Below, in pieces: positions 45,230 through 57,302 of a stretch of 64,000 nucleotides of DNA. The position numbers and the translations under genes were made by a program. The notes under the pieces are model-generated. The model did no database searches, had not been told where the DNA came from, and saw nothing but the letters and a program-made list of their open reading frames with translations. The stretch is from Leptodactylus fallax (lineage: Eukaryota > Chordata > Amphibia > Anura > Leptodactylidae): NCBI GenBank assembly GCA_947044405.1, contig CAMRHE010000360.1, positions 1,931,228 through 1,995,227 of the forward strand. Reading direction: 5' to 3'. Each line of letters starts with the position of its first letter. The first letter of the stretch is position 1.

Positions 45230-45620
45230 TACTGATACTAAACACTAATACTCACCTTCCCTCAACCCTCCTGGGCTTCCATGACGGGTCTGGTGTCCAA
45301 GTCCCAGCTGTCTTCAGATCTCCTGGCCTCCCGAGTGACTGTGATCGGGCCTCAGCAATCATGTGAGGAGCATCTTTGATGCAAGTGTCATGGCGTCAAA
45401 ACGAGCCACGTGACTGAGCCATAATCACAGGCCACAGCAGTCCCCTAAGGCCATTGACATCACCTAGGAGGTCAGAATACTCCTGGGAATACACACCGGA
45501 GGCTATGATGGATCCCAGGATAGGTGAGGGAAGGTGAGTATGGCTGCTTATTATTTTTCTGCACTTCATCTGGGCAGTGGGCCCCGGTGCAAACTTTTGT
45601 CTTGGGCCCCCTACCTCTTC
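45230..45620. repeat. Palindromic repeat, fourth copy
   Basis: The arm 'aatactcaccttccctcaac' (45239) is mirrored by 'gtgagggaaggtgagtat' (45523), and 'ctcctgggcttcc' by 'gatcccaggat'. The body contains the 'ggcctcagcaatcatgtgag' block shared with the other copies. Confidence 0.75.
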
Positions 45621-45778
45621 CCTAGAGCGAATTCTGGATAGTGACGGTTACAGATGCTGCAGTGATATCTCAGACACTTGAAAGGAACACAGCTGTAGCA
45701 CCCACAACTGCAGTTATCAAGAATACAATGAGTGAGCAGCGCAGGGCCCGGCATGTAAACAATACTGGGACAGTATTG

Positions 45779-46163
45779 TATGCTCCACAATGGCCCCCAC
45801 ACAGTATTATATGCTCCACAGTGGCCCCCACACCGTATGACATGCTCCACAGTGGCCCCCCACAGTACTATATGCTCCACAGTGGCCCCCAGACAGTATT
45901 TTATACTTCACAGTGGCCCCCACACAGTATTATATGCTTCACAGTGGCCCCACACAGTATTATATGTTCCACAGTGGCTCCAAACAGTATTTTATGCTTC
46001 GCAGTGGTGCCCACACAGTATTATATACTCCACAGTGGCCCACACACAGTATAATATGCTCCACAGTGGCCCCCACACAGTATTACATGCTCCACAGTGG
46101 CCCCTACACAGTATTATATGCTCCCAAGAGTCCTCATACAGTGTAATATGCTCCCAAGAGTTC
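45779..46163 (-). repeat. 31-bp minisatellite, about 12 units
   Basis: A clean 31-bp period: 'cccccacacagtattatatg' + 'ctccacagtgg'. It is flanked on both sides by palindromic repeat copies (45230-45620 and 46175-46570). Open frames of 'HSGPHTVLYAPQW' type come from the repeat. Confidence 0.93.
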
Positions 46164-46174
46164 CCCTCTGCTTC

Positions 46175-46570
46175 GGTACTATTATTATTATACTCTGGGG
46201 TCGCCTCAGACCCCAGAGTATACTAAGTAGAGGTCCAGGGAAAGTGATTAAAAATAACAAACACTTATACTCACCTTGTCTCACCTCTCCCGGGCATCCT
46301 CGCTCTGTCTGTCTGTCTTCAGCATCTTCTTTGGTCCTCTTCTGCCTGGCGACTGAGGTCACGTGCCCCAGATGGAACTGCTGGGGCCTGTGATTGTGCC
46401 TCAGCGGTCACATCAGGCATGATGATGTCATTACGCCAGCACGCCTCATGTGACCGCTGAGGTCCAATCACAGGCCCCAGCAGTGACGTATAGGGGAGCG
46501 TGACCTCAGTCACAGACCAGAAGAGCCCTGGAGAGGATGCTGAGCCCAGGACAGGTGAGTATAAGTATTT
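46175..46570. repeat. Palindromic repeat, fifth copy
   Basis: A perfect terminal hairpin 'tatactctggggtc' / 'gaccccagagtata' (46187-46222). Arms 'acttatactcacctt' (46262) and 'aggtgagtataagta' (46553). The inner block 'ctggggcctgtgattgtgcc' (46380) is mirrored by 'ggtccaatcacaggccccag' (46461). It is the best-preserved copy in the window. Confidence 0.8.
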
Positions 46571-48835
46571 TTTTTATTTTTAGTCAACTGATTGGGCACT
46601 AACAATATGTATAGCGGTCGGGGAACCAGGCTTTCCCCAACTGCTATCATGGTGGTCTAGTGCCCCGACCATTTCCAGCTGGCCGTGGGCCCCATACCCC
46701 TCTGGGCTTGATCGTTACGCCACTGTATCTGGGCCTCCCCTTATATATTTGGAGTTGGGGCACCCCATGTTCACCATGGAGGAAAAGGTCAGAAGAGTAA
46801 CCATAGCAGTGAGGAGGAGATGCCTCTCCTGTCCATGTTGTAGAGATCTCTATAAATTGATTCTGTAACTGTGACTGCCTCCATGTTGTGTAAAGTGAGC
46901 ATCGAGCTACGCCTATTAAACTTCCACAGACCTCCTTATTGCACTCAACACCAAGGGCACCCCAACCACCACCAGCAAGATCTACAGCTGGGTGCCCCAG
47001 GGTAACCACTTGCCACCCTCATTGATACTGGTGTGTCACCCTCATCACTGTACCACCCTAGGGCCTGTGGGAGGTTTTGGCCATGTAACCAGTGAAAGGT
47101 GAAGGCCAGCCACCATCTTGGGTCTATTTCACCCTTCCGTCTCCTCACCAGTCACCCTGGAATTTTTCAAAGGAACCTGTAAAAAAAGCTCAACAAATAG
47201 CTCCCTTATAAATTTACACTCCAACTAAATAATGCAATGCTAAATTTTTTGGGTCCCCACCCTTACATGTGTAACCTTTCAGATTTTCTTCCTTCTCTAC
47301 AAGACTGATATCTTGTCAAGAATCCTTCTATGTATGCTTTTTCAAGGGTCATGTCATATGGTCATGGACCACAGTACCCAAACAAAGGCCGCAGTGCTTA
47401 CCGGCTACAGCTAGTCAGTGACTAACTGCAGTGGTCACATGTATGTGTCTAAGGGGAGCAGGAAGTAGAGACCTGGGAGAGCTGGGGGATCAGTGATGTA
47501 TGACTGCTTATACTATACCATGCTCAGCTGAGTTCTGAATAGTTTTTGCCGGCTGCGTGACCCCTTTTATCTCATCTTAAGTTACAGATCTCATGTCTGG
47601 AATACAAGTGGAGATGTCTTGTTTGTAGGATATCAAGATGAGGATTTATGATATTTACAGATGTCTTATGTCATCACTTCCACACTCAGGTCCATGAGGG
47701 CAATCACTCCAGGCAATTGTCTCTTTCGAGGTCAGAGACGCCATGTAGAGATGGCAGAATTGTATTGCCAAGTCTGAGATTATAGAGACTCAGAGGAGGA
47801 GGAGGAGGAGGACAGGGTGTTCTCTATTCCGACCTCCCATAGGGTCTGATCTCTGGAGCGTGTCTTGGTCCTTTCATTCTCTTCACTGTGGATCTCCATG
47901 GATTAACTGTATAATATAGTTACAACGTGGGCTACCAGACTAAACTTTATGTGGTGGGCCCTTACTTTTTACATGACTTTATAAGTTGACGTGAAGACTT
48001 TAATACTCCTAATTAATATATCTACCAATGGATAATTGCATCCAAGGGTTAATTGTAGTCAGTCTCCATAGACTAGAATAAATATTTTCTGGCTGGAGCA
48101 TTGCGCTCCACAGTAAATATGGAGAACGTGAGGAAACAGAGAGCCGAGCGCAGAAAGAAACGGCTCAAACCTTGCATTCAACTCACACAAAAGACTCTCC
48201 ATTTAATAACCATCCCTTATTGTGAAGCTGCAGTTTGTTCCGGGATACAACAGCCGCCTTATCTCGATTCCTCTGTACTAGTTTACTTCCAGATTAATAT
48301 TTTTGCAGGCGGTGAGCATAACAAATATGGAGGAAATATCCCCATTGTTTAATCATTAGTGAAAGGGCCATTTAAAATGCGATACCTCACGTCCAGGAGG
48401 CCGACAGATGGGGTTGACTTGCCTGCTGACATTAACAACAAGCTGTCCATGCTATCTCTGTTTTGATAGATTTTGCTAACATATGATCTTTCCTGCTGGT
48501 GGGTACTTAGGGAAATGTGATATGTAATATGTCTTCCTTAAATATGGTGCCTGCGTAATCTGCAGAGCTGTCGCTACAAACCATGGACCCTGGAAATCAT
48601 CATGCCAAGGTTCACTGGGATGGCACATACAAAATCCTCTCCATTTGTTCAATGGATATTCTCATCTTATAAAGTGTTGGCACATCACTTCAACAGGGTC
48701 ATGCTGCAGTTCCCTGAATAGCGGGTGTATAGTAGAGATGGAAGAACCTCTCAAGATTCGTTTTGGGCTTGAATAGTTCGGGATCAAGATTAGTTTTGGG
48801 TCAAACAAGTTTGGTACAAACCATACCTTAGATTG
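46571..48835. other. Non-coding, no recognised feature
   Basis: No gene, RNA or clear repeat. A short GGA run occurs near 47797-47815. The open frame at 46647-47009 (minus) has no recognisable domain. Confidence 0.45.
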
Positions 48836-48840
48836 GCTTC

Positions 48841-49112
48841 AAACATAGTGTATGACACTGTCAGCGCTCCTAGGAACCTATCTATAAAACATAGTATATG
48901 ACATTGTCAGGTCTCCTAGGAACCTATCTATAAAACATAGTATATGACATTGTCAGGTCTCCTAGGAACCTATCTATAAAACATAGGGTAGAACACTGTC
49001 AGGTCTCCTAGGAACCTATCTTTAAAACATAGTGTATAACACTGTCAGGTCTCCTAGGAACTTTTCTTTAAAACATACTATATGACATTGTCAGGTCTCC
49101 TAGGAACCTATC
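48841..49112 (+). repeat. 46-bp minisatellite, about six units
   Basis: The unit contains 'catagtatatgacattgtca' + 'ggtctcctaggaacctatct' + 'ataaaa' (46 bp). The last unit is cut by the insertion at 49113, and its remainder continues at 49773-49800. Confidence 0.92.
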
Positions 49113-49772
49113 GTAAGGGAATCGCTAGAGCAGCGATTCCCCAGTGCTGCTGCAGAACCCTGGGGGGAGTGGCACAACAAGACAGTGAGCTCTAAGCTGA
49201 ACCCCCTCACTGTCCCTGGCTACTTCCCTGATCTGTCCTAGGCGATGGCAGCAATTAGTCGACAGGCCCTACCTAAAATAGGTGACAACACAGAACGCAG
49301 ACAGGACAAAACAAGAAACAAAGGGAGGTCAACTAGCCAAGGGGTCGGTAACAGACGAGCAATGCAGTAGAGAATCAAAGTCCTAGAGAATAGTCAAAAG
49401 TCAAGGCCAGAGGTCAGGAATAGGAATACAGGTAACAAAAACAGCAAGGAGTAATAGCCAGAACGCAGAAAGCAATAACCAGCGCCAATGTGAATGTGAG
49501 CAAAGAATAAATAGGAAGAAAGAACCCGTCCCAGACTTGATAGGAGGATAGGCTGTCAATCACACAGGCAAGGCCAAAATTAACTATTAGTGGAGCAGAG
49601 GAAAACCAAGATGCAGGAGACGGGTGTGGCAGAAAATAAATTACATAGTCTAGGACAGTGTTCAGACTGAGCAACAAGAATCTTAAACAAGGAATCAAAC
49701 TGAGCACGCCTCCTGTGCCGCTGCGTGCGGGCGAAGGGTGGCGCAGAGACCCGAACAGGCAGAGACGTTACA
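49113..49772 (-). mobile_element. 660-bp insertion in the 46-bp minisatellite (LTR-like)
   Basis: It begins 'gtaagggaatcgctagag' and ends 'gcagagacgttaca', flanked by CCTATC on both sides (49107-49112 and 49773-49778). An uninterrupted unit has one 'cctatctataaaa' there. The ends are not a perfect TG...CA pair: on the minus strand it starts TGTAACGTCTC and ends CCCTTAC. It may be a solo LTR or a DNA element. There is no coding domain. A second partial copy is at 43985-44283. Confidence 0.7.
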
Positions 49773-49800
49773 CCTATCTATAAAACATAGTGTAAAATAC

Positions 49801-50365
49801 TTTTAGACTATGCATGACTCTAGAACTGTAGCTGGTCCTATTATGAGGCCATACACACCACATCTATGTGTCTTTCTTTTAGAATAGATGTCAGCTTCTG
49901 CTGAGGCCCTGGAAAAAAAGCTTGGAAAGCACTGATTTACAGGATAAAGGTTATTTAATACCCTACTGGTCACCCATAATCCATTGCCAAGGGCTTATTC
50001 ATACTGTCTGGTCAGGAGCTGCAATTCACGTAATTGCTGTCCAAATCCCAAATCTGGCCAATAACTTTTCCTCCTGCCCTCCATACATTCAGCTGAGCTC
50101 CCTATTCTAGTGGCTTACCTGCCCTGACAACAAATGGATGAGGCATGGCCAAATCCTATATCTCAATTCTTCTTTCCCTTGACATGTATCTTTGGGGGAA
50201 CTATGGGAGGCAACACATTGTTGGTGGATTTGGCAAACATTCATCTAATATTTATGGCAAGCTATAGAGTGTAAGCTCTTAAGGGCAGAGGCCTCTCTTC
50301 TTGTTTCTTCATTTGATGAGTGAACCAGTTCCTAATAGTCTTACTCAACTCTCCTGGCCCCCCTT
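49801..50365. other. Non-coding spacer
   Basis: No supported feature. Confidence 0.45.
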
Positions 50366-50366
50366 G

Positions 50367-50632
50367 TGGTGTCTGGTTCTCCTTCACGTGGTGTCTGGTG
50401 CTCCTTCAAATGGTGTCTGGTTCTCCTTCACGTTGTGTCTGGTGCTCCTTCACGTGGTGTCTGGTTCTCCTTCACGTGGTGTCTGGTGCTCCTTCACGTG
50501 GTGTCTGGTTCTCCTTCACATGGAGTCTGGTGCTCCTTCACGTGGTGTCTGGTGCTCCTTCACGTGGTGTCTGTTGCTCCTTCACATGGTGTCTGGTTCT
50601 CCTTTACGTGGTGTCTGGTGCGCCTTCACGGA
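50367..50632 (+). repeat. 22-bp minisatellite, about 12 units
   Basis: The unit 'gtggtgtctggttctccttc' + 'ac' alternates with a version having 'gtgct' for 'gttct'. As 22 is not a multiple of three, three units make 22 codons and all three plus-strand frames stay open (peptides of 'GVWFSFTWCLVLLHV' type). Not a gene. Confidence 0.95.
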
Positions 50633-50769
50633 CCTATCTCACCAGTTCCCCCATCTCCATTTGTGATCACTTGTCATTTTATTTGTTTTCTACTTCCCCT
50701 ATGGTGACCAAAAATGTGACCAAAACTGTGAACAAAACTGTATACCGCCAAACAATACCGATATAAGTG

Positions 50770-51475
50770 TAACAATACCAGATTACTGCCGCGCTTCAGT
50801 CCGTGGAGCGGTGGTGGTGTACTACATTCTCCAGACCTAATGTGTAGCTATGTAACAGGTGGTGTTAGATAATGCGTCCTCTTCTCTGTGTCACCTGTAC
50901 ACACAGCGAGGCTTCACCATCATGTTGTCCCCAAGCGCGGGGACGCACTTGGAGATTTCTACATTTACTCTACAAGCTTTAGTTACCATTTTCTATACAA
51001 TCCTTCAGAAAGGAGAAGATGAGGCGCCATGAGGATATGCTGCAATGTTTGTTGTGTGCATTTGTGTAAGTGAAATACCAAGTCCATTCAGTGTTACCTG
51101 AGGGATTATCTGCCCTAGGAGAGGAACATCCTGTGCTCACAAAAACAGCTGGAATCCAAGCCTAGTCACCCCGAGCCGGTACAACCTGATATCTGGAGAT
51201 ATGCCGCTGTCTGATGACATAATAAACAGAAGGAACCGGATCATCAAGGACAAAACGAAAAAACACTTGAAAAGTAAAAAAAAGCACAAAAAAGCTTCAT
51301 AAAAAAACCCCCTAAATATTCAGTATATATATATAGGTATATAATATGTATATACTGTATATGTAATGATGGGCCAACCTTCTGAGATTTGTTATATAAA
51401 TATATATATACAGTAGAAATAATAGACAAATGTAACATATATATACAAAGAATCGGTATACAGGATAAATAATAG
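50770..51475. other. Non-coding, AT-rich toward the end
   Basis: No gene. Short (AT)n and 'tatatatata' tracts lie at 51320-51440. Confidence 0.5.
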
Positions 51476-51478
51476 GTA

Positions 51479-51971
51479 CAGTGCCTTGTGAAAGTATTCG
51501 GCCCCCTTGAACTTTTCAACCTTTTGCCAAATTTCAGGCTTCAAACATAAGGATATAACATTTTTTGGTGAAGAATCAACAACAAGTGGGACACAATTGT
51601 GAAGTGGAACGAAATTTATTGGTTATTTTAAACTTTTGTAAAAAATAAAAAACTGAAAAGTGGGGCGTGCAATATTATTCGGCCCCTTTACTTACAGTGC
51701 AGCAAACTCTCTCCAGAAGTTCAGTGAGGATCTCTGAATGATCCAATGTTGTCCTAAATGAGTGATGATGATAAATATAATCCACCTGTGTGTAATCAAG
51801 TCTCCGTATAAATGCACCTGCTCTGTGATAGTCTCAGGGTTCTGTTTGAAGCGCAGAGAGCATCATGAAGACCAAGGAACACACCAGGCAGGTCCGTGAT
51901 ACTGTTGTGGAGAAGTTTAAAGCCGGATTTGGATACAGTTCAAGGGGGACGAATACTTTCGCAAGGCACTG
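51479..51971 (+). mobile_element. Tc1-like deletion derivative (493 bp)
   Basis: Inverted ends 'cagtgccttgtgaaagtatt' and 'aatactttcgcaaggcactg', flanked by TA (51477-51478 and 51972-51973). At 51864 an ATG opens 'MKTKEHTRQVRDTVVEKFKA', the start of a Tc1-type transposase helix-turn-helix, which is cut off after about 25 residues where the right terminal repeat begins. It is a different Tc1 family from the copies at 6725 and 41717. Confidence 0.93.
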
Positions 51972-52054
51972 TACGTGTTAAATATTTCTATATATAACAA
52001 TATATTTCTATTAGGGAGACAGTACAAATAATATTTTATTGGGTAACAAAACAG

Positions 52055-52309
52055 TTAAAGGGGTTGTCTAAGACTAAGGTCCTGGGGATAGGCCATGAAT
52101 ACCTGACCGGTGGAGGGGGAAGGGGCCCGACAGCTTACGAATTAGTTGTACGGAGCCGCTTCTACCACCTGTCCTATATCCATAACAGCCGGCTCCATCC
52201 CCTGTATAGGAGCTGTACAGCTGATTGGTCTCGGGGGGCGGCTGTTGGACCCCACGATTAGGTATATATAGCCTATCCTAAAAACCTTAATCCTGGACAT
52301 CCTCTTTAA
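52055..52309. mobile_element. MITE-like element (255 bp)
   Basis: 'ttaaaggggttgtctaagac' and 'atcctggacatcctctttaa' are inverted relative to each other. 'ctggggataggccatga' and 'gcctatcctaaaaacc' also mirror each other inside. No coding sequence. Confidence 0.65.
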
Positions 52310-52469
52310 ATACAATCTCTTGTATGCTCACTATTTGCACATTGCTGTAATCTAGCTCGCACACTCCGGCACACAGTTCTTTATCGCTGTAATTTTCTTG
52401 GCACACTTTTTTCAGAATCTGATCCATGTTCTCCACTGTGTGCAGTTTTCTTGAATACGCCTTATCTTT

Positions 52470-52552
52470 GACAACTTGTTGACTCCTTGTTGACTCCTTG
52501 TTGTCTCCTTGTTGACTCCTTGTTGTCTCCTTGTTGTCTCCTTGTGTTCCTG
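52470..52552 (+). repeat. 11-bp repeat
   Basis: 'ttgttgactcc' / 'ttgttgtctcc' repeated about seven times. Confidence 0.9.
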
Positions 52553-53330
52553 CACTCACAATGATCACCCAACATCCGGACCCTCCTCTGATAATCCGTA
52601 GATTAATTTTGATTTTTTGAGCCCTTGGCGTTGTGTTTGGCCACCCAAAGATCTATGGGAAATGGCCGTCTCTTCTGAAGCTCTTTTTAGATTTTTTAGG
52701 CCCTCCAGCATTTCATTTTTATCAGTAGTAACAAAAAAAAAAATCCATCCCCCCTGTACTTACTTATGCACCCCCTTGTGTATTTAACCACTGGGCTACA
52801 TGTCACTCCTTAAAGGGACAGTCCAGTTTTAAGTACTGCCTGATGACTTTACTTACCTGGCTGCAACAAGGACGTCACGTGCACAACAAATTCACTTCTG
52901 CCAATGAGTGATGGCACAAGAGCTGATAGGACCGAGGTGGAACAGAGTATTGGTGGTGGGGTCACTTGTATTTTTGGGGGTAACATCCATTGAGATTGAT
53001 GGTGGTGTTTGTTAGTTATGAGAGGAGGGAATACCTGAGATTTTTCTTACAAGATTACAGTAAACACAAATTCCATGCGGCAATGTTGTTGCAGCATAGC
53101 CCAGGGTTTTAGGTGATTTCCCCAGTAGAATCTTGTCCTGTCCACACATCATGAGATGGCAGGTGTCCCCAGTTTACATTCTTTACATACCTAACATCTT
53201 TCAGATTACTGAGAGAGGATGAGTCTTGCGACCTGCAGTGCACCATGGCAATTTTTCATATGTTAAGCCGCTCCTCTAGTATCCCTTCCCCTCTGTGTTC
53301 CCATATAGTCATAGTGTTCTCCTTTGTGTA
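52553..53330. other. Non-coding spacer
   Basis: No supported gene or repeat. Confidence 0.45.
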
Positions 53331-54200
53331 ACACACAGTTATGAAATTTCCATAGTGCCCCCACACAGTATCATGCCCCCCTTAGTGTTCCCACGCAGTA
53401 TAATGTTCCTTTAATGCACTCACACAGTATAACACACAGTATAATGCCCCTTTAATACCCCCACACAGTATAATGCCCCTTTAATACACCCACAAAGTAA
53501 AATGCCCTTTAATACCACCACACAGTATAATGCCCCTTTAAAGCCCCACACAGTATACTGCCCCGTTAATGCCCCCCACACAATATAATGTCCCTTTAGT
53601 GATTTTGCACACAGTATAAGGCCCTATTAGTGCCCCCACAGTATAGTACCCCCTTTGTTCCCCCCACAGTACAATGCACCTATAGTTTCCCCCAGCAGTA
53701 TAATCCCAATTTAATTCCGCATACACAGTACAATGTATTCCCAAATGCTATAGTGCCCCCACACAGTATGATACCCCCTTAGTTCCCCCACACAGTTTAA
53801 TCCCTCAAACAATATAATATCCCCCTTAGTGTCCCCACACAGTATAACACCCAATTTGTCCCCTCACACAGTATAATGCCCTCCACAGTGCCCTACACTT
53901 TGTATTGTCCCCTTGGTTTCCCCCACACAGTATGGTGCTTTCCTTAGTGCCCACACACAGTATAATGTTGCCTTAGTGGCCCACATATGCTATAATACCC
54001 CCTTCTAGACCCTACATGGTGTTATGCCCCCTTTAGCCCTCTCATGGCATAATAGTCCCTTGTGGCCCCCACATAGTATAATGTTCCTTTGCTGCCCAGA
54101 ATACAGAATAATGCTCCTTGTGATCCTCACACAGTATGATGCCCCCTATGTGATCTCTGCACACAATATATTGCCTCCCTATGCACCTCACACAGTAATA
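53331..54200 (-). repeat. Long degenerate minisatellite of the cacagtataatg family
   Basis: 'ccccacacagtataatgccc' followed by 'ctttaatg' or 'ttagtg' recurs about 28 times at 26-33-bp intervals. It is the most diverged array of this family here. Confidence 0.85.
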
Positions 54201-54830
54201 CTCAACAGCTTTAATACTCTGGGGCAGGCCTCTGCTGTCAGCCGCTTGGGGCAGTAGGAGCGATGGCGTAACTACACTGCACCTGCCTTCATCCAAGTCA
54301 CTGGCAGCCAGAGACCCAGGGTGAATGGGGAGCTGGGGGACCCCTGCCTCACCATGGTGATCAGTGCTATCTGTATCCTGAGAGACTGACCCCCGGGACT
54401 ACCCCCTGAATACAGGACGGTGCAAAGATATTGTTTATGACTTTATGATGCGGGCACTGAAGTACTGCATGGTGTGACATTGTGAAACATTATGGTAAAT
54501 AAATGGTTAAATATAGAAAAACAAGGTCTACAATTGGTGCAGATGGGGTGACTGTGCTTGTGGCGTAGATGTGCAGGCATGCAGGTGACAAGCATCTCTG
54601 ATGGCCAGCTCTCCGCCTGGTGGTCATCTCTGTCAGTGACCCTGGGATGGGACATGTGGAGGATGGATCTGCCCTGCTGAGGGGTTACATTGGACTATAA
54701 GACTGACCTGTCAGCTGTCCTTCTGTCCTACCAAGGGGGAGTGATGCTTGTTTAAGGATGTCTATAAGGTGCTCTACTGTAGTTATATTTCTTGTAATTG
54801 CCTTTCTATCCTTGTTGCTTGCACTAACAT
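54201..54830. other. Non-coding spacer
   Basis: 'aatactctggggcagg' near 54212 resembles the palindrome hairpin of the foldback family, but the rest is absent. No gene seen. Confidence 0.45.
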
Positions 54831-54834
54831 AGTT

Positions 54835-55280
54835 TAATGTACTGTAGTTTCTATATAGTCTAATGTAGTCATATGTAGTCTATTATGACTACATAAATAG
54901 TCTAATATAGTCCTATATAGTCTAATATGGTCCAATATAGTTATATATATATATATATATATAGTCTAATTATAGTCATATATAGTCTAAAATAGTCCAC
55001 TATAGTCTAATACAGTCATATATAGTTTAAAATAGTCTACTATAATCTAATATAGTCCACTATAGTTGAATATAATCAACTACAGTCTAATATAGTCTAC
55101 TATAGCCTAATATAGTCTACTATAATCTAATATAGTCCACTATAGTCTAATATATTCCAATATAGTCTAATATAGTCCGCTATTGTCTAAAACAGTCTAA
55201 TATAGTCTACTATAGGCTAATATAGTCTACTATAATCTAATATAGTCCACTATAATTTAATACAATCTAATATAGTTTAG
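54835..55280 (+). repeat. ~10-bp 'tagtctaata' tandem repeat
   Basis: A degenerate decamer, 'tatagtctaa' / 'tatagtccac', repeated over about 440 bp with an (AT)n tract at 54943-54962. Very AT-rich and of low complexity. Confidence 0.9.
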
Positions 55281-55434
55281 GTAGTGGAGCAAAGTGTGTA
55301 AATGCTGAGGTCAGGTCTGGCAGCACAGGTTTAATAATCAGGACCAGGCCGGGGTCAATACCTGGAGATCAGAAGATAGCAGGCAGGGAGAAAGTCAAGA
55401 CACAGGAACAATCTCCATAACCAACACTTCATAG

Positions 55435-56555
55435 TGTGGCATCCCAGAGCTGGCTATGGCTGGGCTGAGGGTGATCTCTGTGCATTGTATTATTTCCTGT
55501 TGCTTCATAGCCTGTGTGACATAGCAGGGGGTCCTGAGTCTCACACAACACAGCGCCACCTAGTGAGCCTCACACATGCATTACACCTCCCATAGGATTG
55601 AATAGTAACCAAATGTCCAATGGGAGGACATCGCCTGGGAAAAGGGGAGGAGTCAGCTGATCACTGGGTCCCCATGGTAACACCCCTGCAGGAAGGTCCT
55701 GCGTGTGAGGAGTTAGAAGTGTGGAGTGTTAGGAGGAGGAGGTGAGGAGATAAGTGTGATGTCCTGTGAAGAAAGCAGTGAGTTTAGTGCAGGAATCTCA
55801 AGTCCTAGACAGGCCCAGGAAGGTTGGAGAGCTGACATACTCCAGCTATTCAGAAGATCCTGTCCCCTGTCTGCCTAGCCATCGCCCTGAAGGAAGTCAA
55901 GCATCATTATCTTGTCAGCATGAGACTGTGGAGAGAACATTCTGGAACACGTGCTCCATAGCAAGTATCACAGGATCCAGGGGCCAAGGCCAGACCTGTG
56001 GAATATCCTGCCACCCTGACTATTGCACCCCGAAACTCTGAGCTATCAGGACCACATAACGTGAGTGGGGAATATTATGTACTAGTATCATGGTGGGCAT
56101 CCTCCTATGAGCCAAATAGGAGCCCAGACGCACCTTAGGGCTGTAACACTGAAGTATAAGGGGCTAGGAACACCTTTCATCAAGTCTACCCTGCACCCCA
56201 GGACTTTGCTGTGTCACCAGGCGTACCCCGTTGTTTTGTATTGAAGAAACTGTTTAAGCATTTGTGCCTCCACACCCATGGAAGTAAAAGTTCAACTTTA
56301 CAACCGTTTCTGTGTCTGACTCTGCACCGACAACATCAGGGCGCCCCAAACACCACCAGTCGGCACAGTATAGGGGAAGCGCCCCGGGGGAACAATCACC
56401 ACCAACATTTGTGCAGCCCCCTCATCACCGGTACCAGTGGTGGTAACGTGGGACAGCACCAGCGCTGCGCCCTCGTGCCCAGAGACCGTGACAAGTCTGC
56501 GCTGTTTGCACCCCGCAATTCCAACTGCAGCGTTACCTTCCATCTGGTCACCGCA
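55435..56555 (+). repeat. 5' LTR of element C (about 1121 bp)
   Basis: Starts TGTGGCATCCC and probably ends at 'ggtcaccgca' (56555), 8 bp before the primer-binding site. The exact end is uncertain because the partner LTR is cut by the window. A small open frame (55766-56041) recurs identically in the 3' LTR (63240-63515) and is not considered a gene. Confidence 0.88.
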
Positions 56556-56563
56556 AGAAAAAC

Positions 56564-56581
56564 TGGCGTCACGAACAGGAT
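56564..56581 (+). other. Primer-binding site of element C
   Basis: 'tggcgtcacgaacaggat' starts with TGG, complementary to the CCA end of a tRNA, and lies just after the LTR. The tRNA species was not identified. Confidence 0.75.
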
Positions 56582-57302
56582 ACGGGTGTGTGCCATTTTG
56601 AGAAAGTCGCCATGAAAAGTGCGCCAAATTGTCTCCAGAGCATCGGTCTTTATTGTGGACTTTGCTAAGATCAAGTTTATTCCCTGAGAGTGCTTGCCAC
56701 AAAGAGGGGGAGCCCTAAACCCCTGAAGTAAGCCCTAAAGACTGTCCTCTCAGTGTGTTACAGCCCTGGAAGAGTTAAAACGCCCAGGACTTGTTTGCTG
56801 CGCCACATCGCTGTGTAAGAACGCCCACAAAGGGTTAACTGTACCTTGCAAAAGTGCGGGAGATTTTTAGCACTGCCCATGAGGCCAGGAGACCCATCTG
56901 CCGCCATCTTAGGAGAGCCCAGAATGCTGAGCGCAATGCTCCAGCGCACCCATACAAGAAAGTGAAAGGCGAACGTGCCAGCGCCATTTCTGACTCTCCG
57001 GTGCCGCATCACCGTCCCTGCTGTGCACCGCTGATCTCTGGTCCACTCTGCAGTTGCTGTCAGTGAGTACTGTGCCTCCCTGTCCTTGTCTTCAGTCCTC
57101 CCACGGCCCCAGCGAGTGTTTTCCGTGTACAGTGTCCGTGGGGAGTGCCACCATTAAAGAGGGGGAGCACACCGTCAGCCTGCATCACAGTGACTCTGTT
57201 AATAGCTACAGCATTCCAAGTTGTAGTCTCCATTCCCTGCCAGCAAGCAGTTGAGTTTCTTAAAGATACGGCGACCTAATTTCAGTCATACCTGCAAACA
57301 AC
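56582..57302 (+). other. Untranslated leader of element C
   Basis: About 720 bp between the primer-binding site and the gag start, without a long open frame. It probably holds the packaging signal, but nothing specific is visible. Confidence 0.6.

Noticed and set aside
46647..47009. 120-codon minus-strand frame as a gene
   Set aside because: No domain, splice sites or conservation cue.
55766..56041. Open frame repeated in both LTRs of element C as an accessory gene
   Set aside because: Its identity in both LTRs follows from LTR duplication; no recognisable domain.
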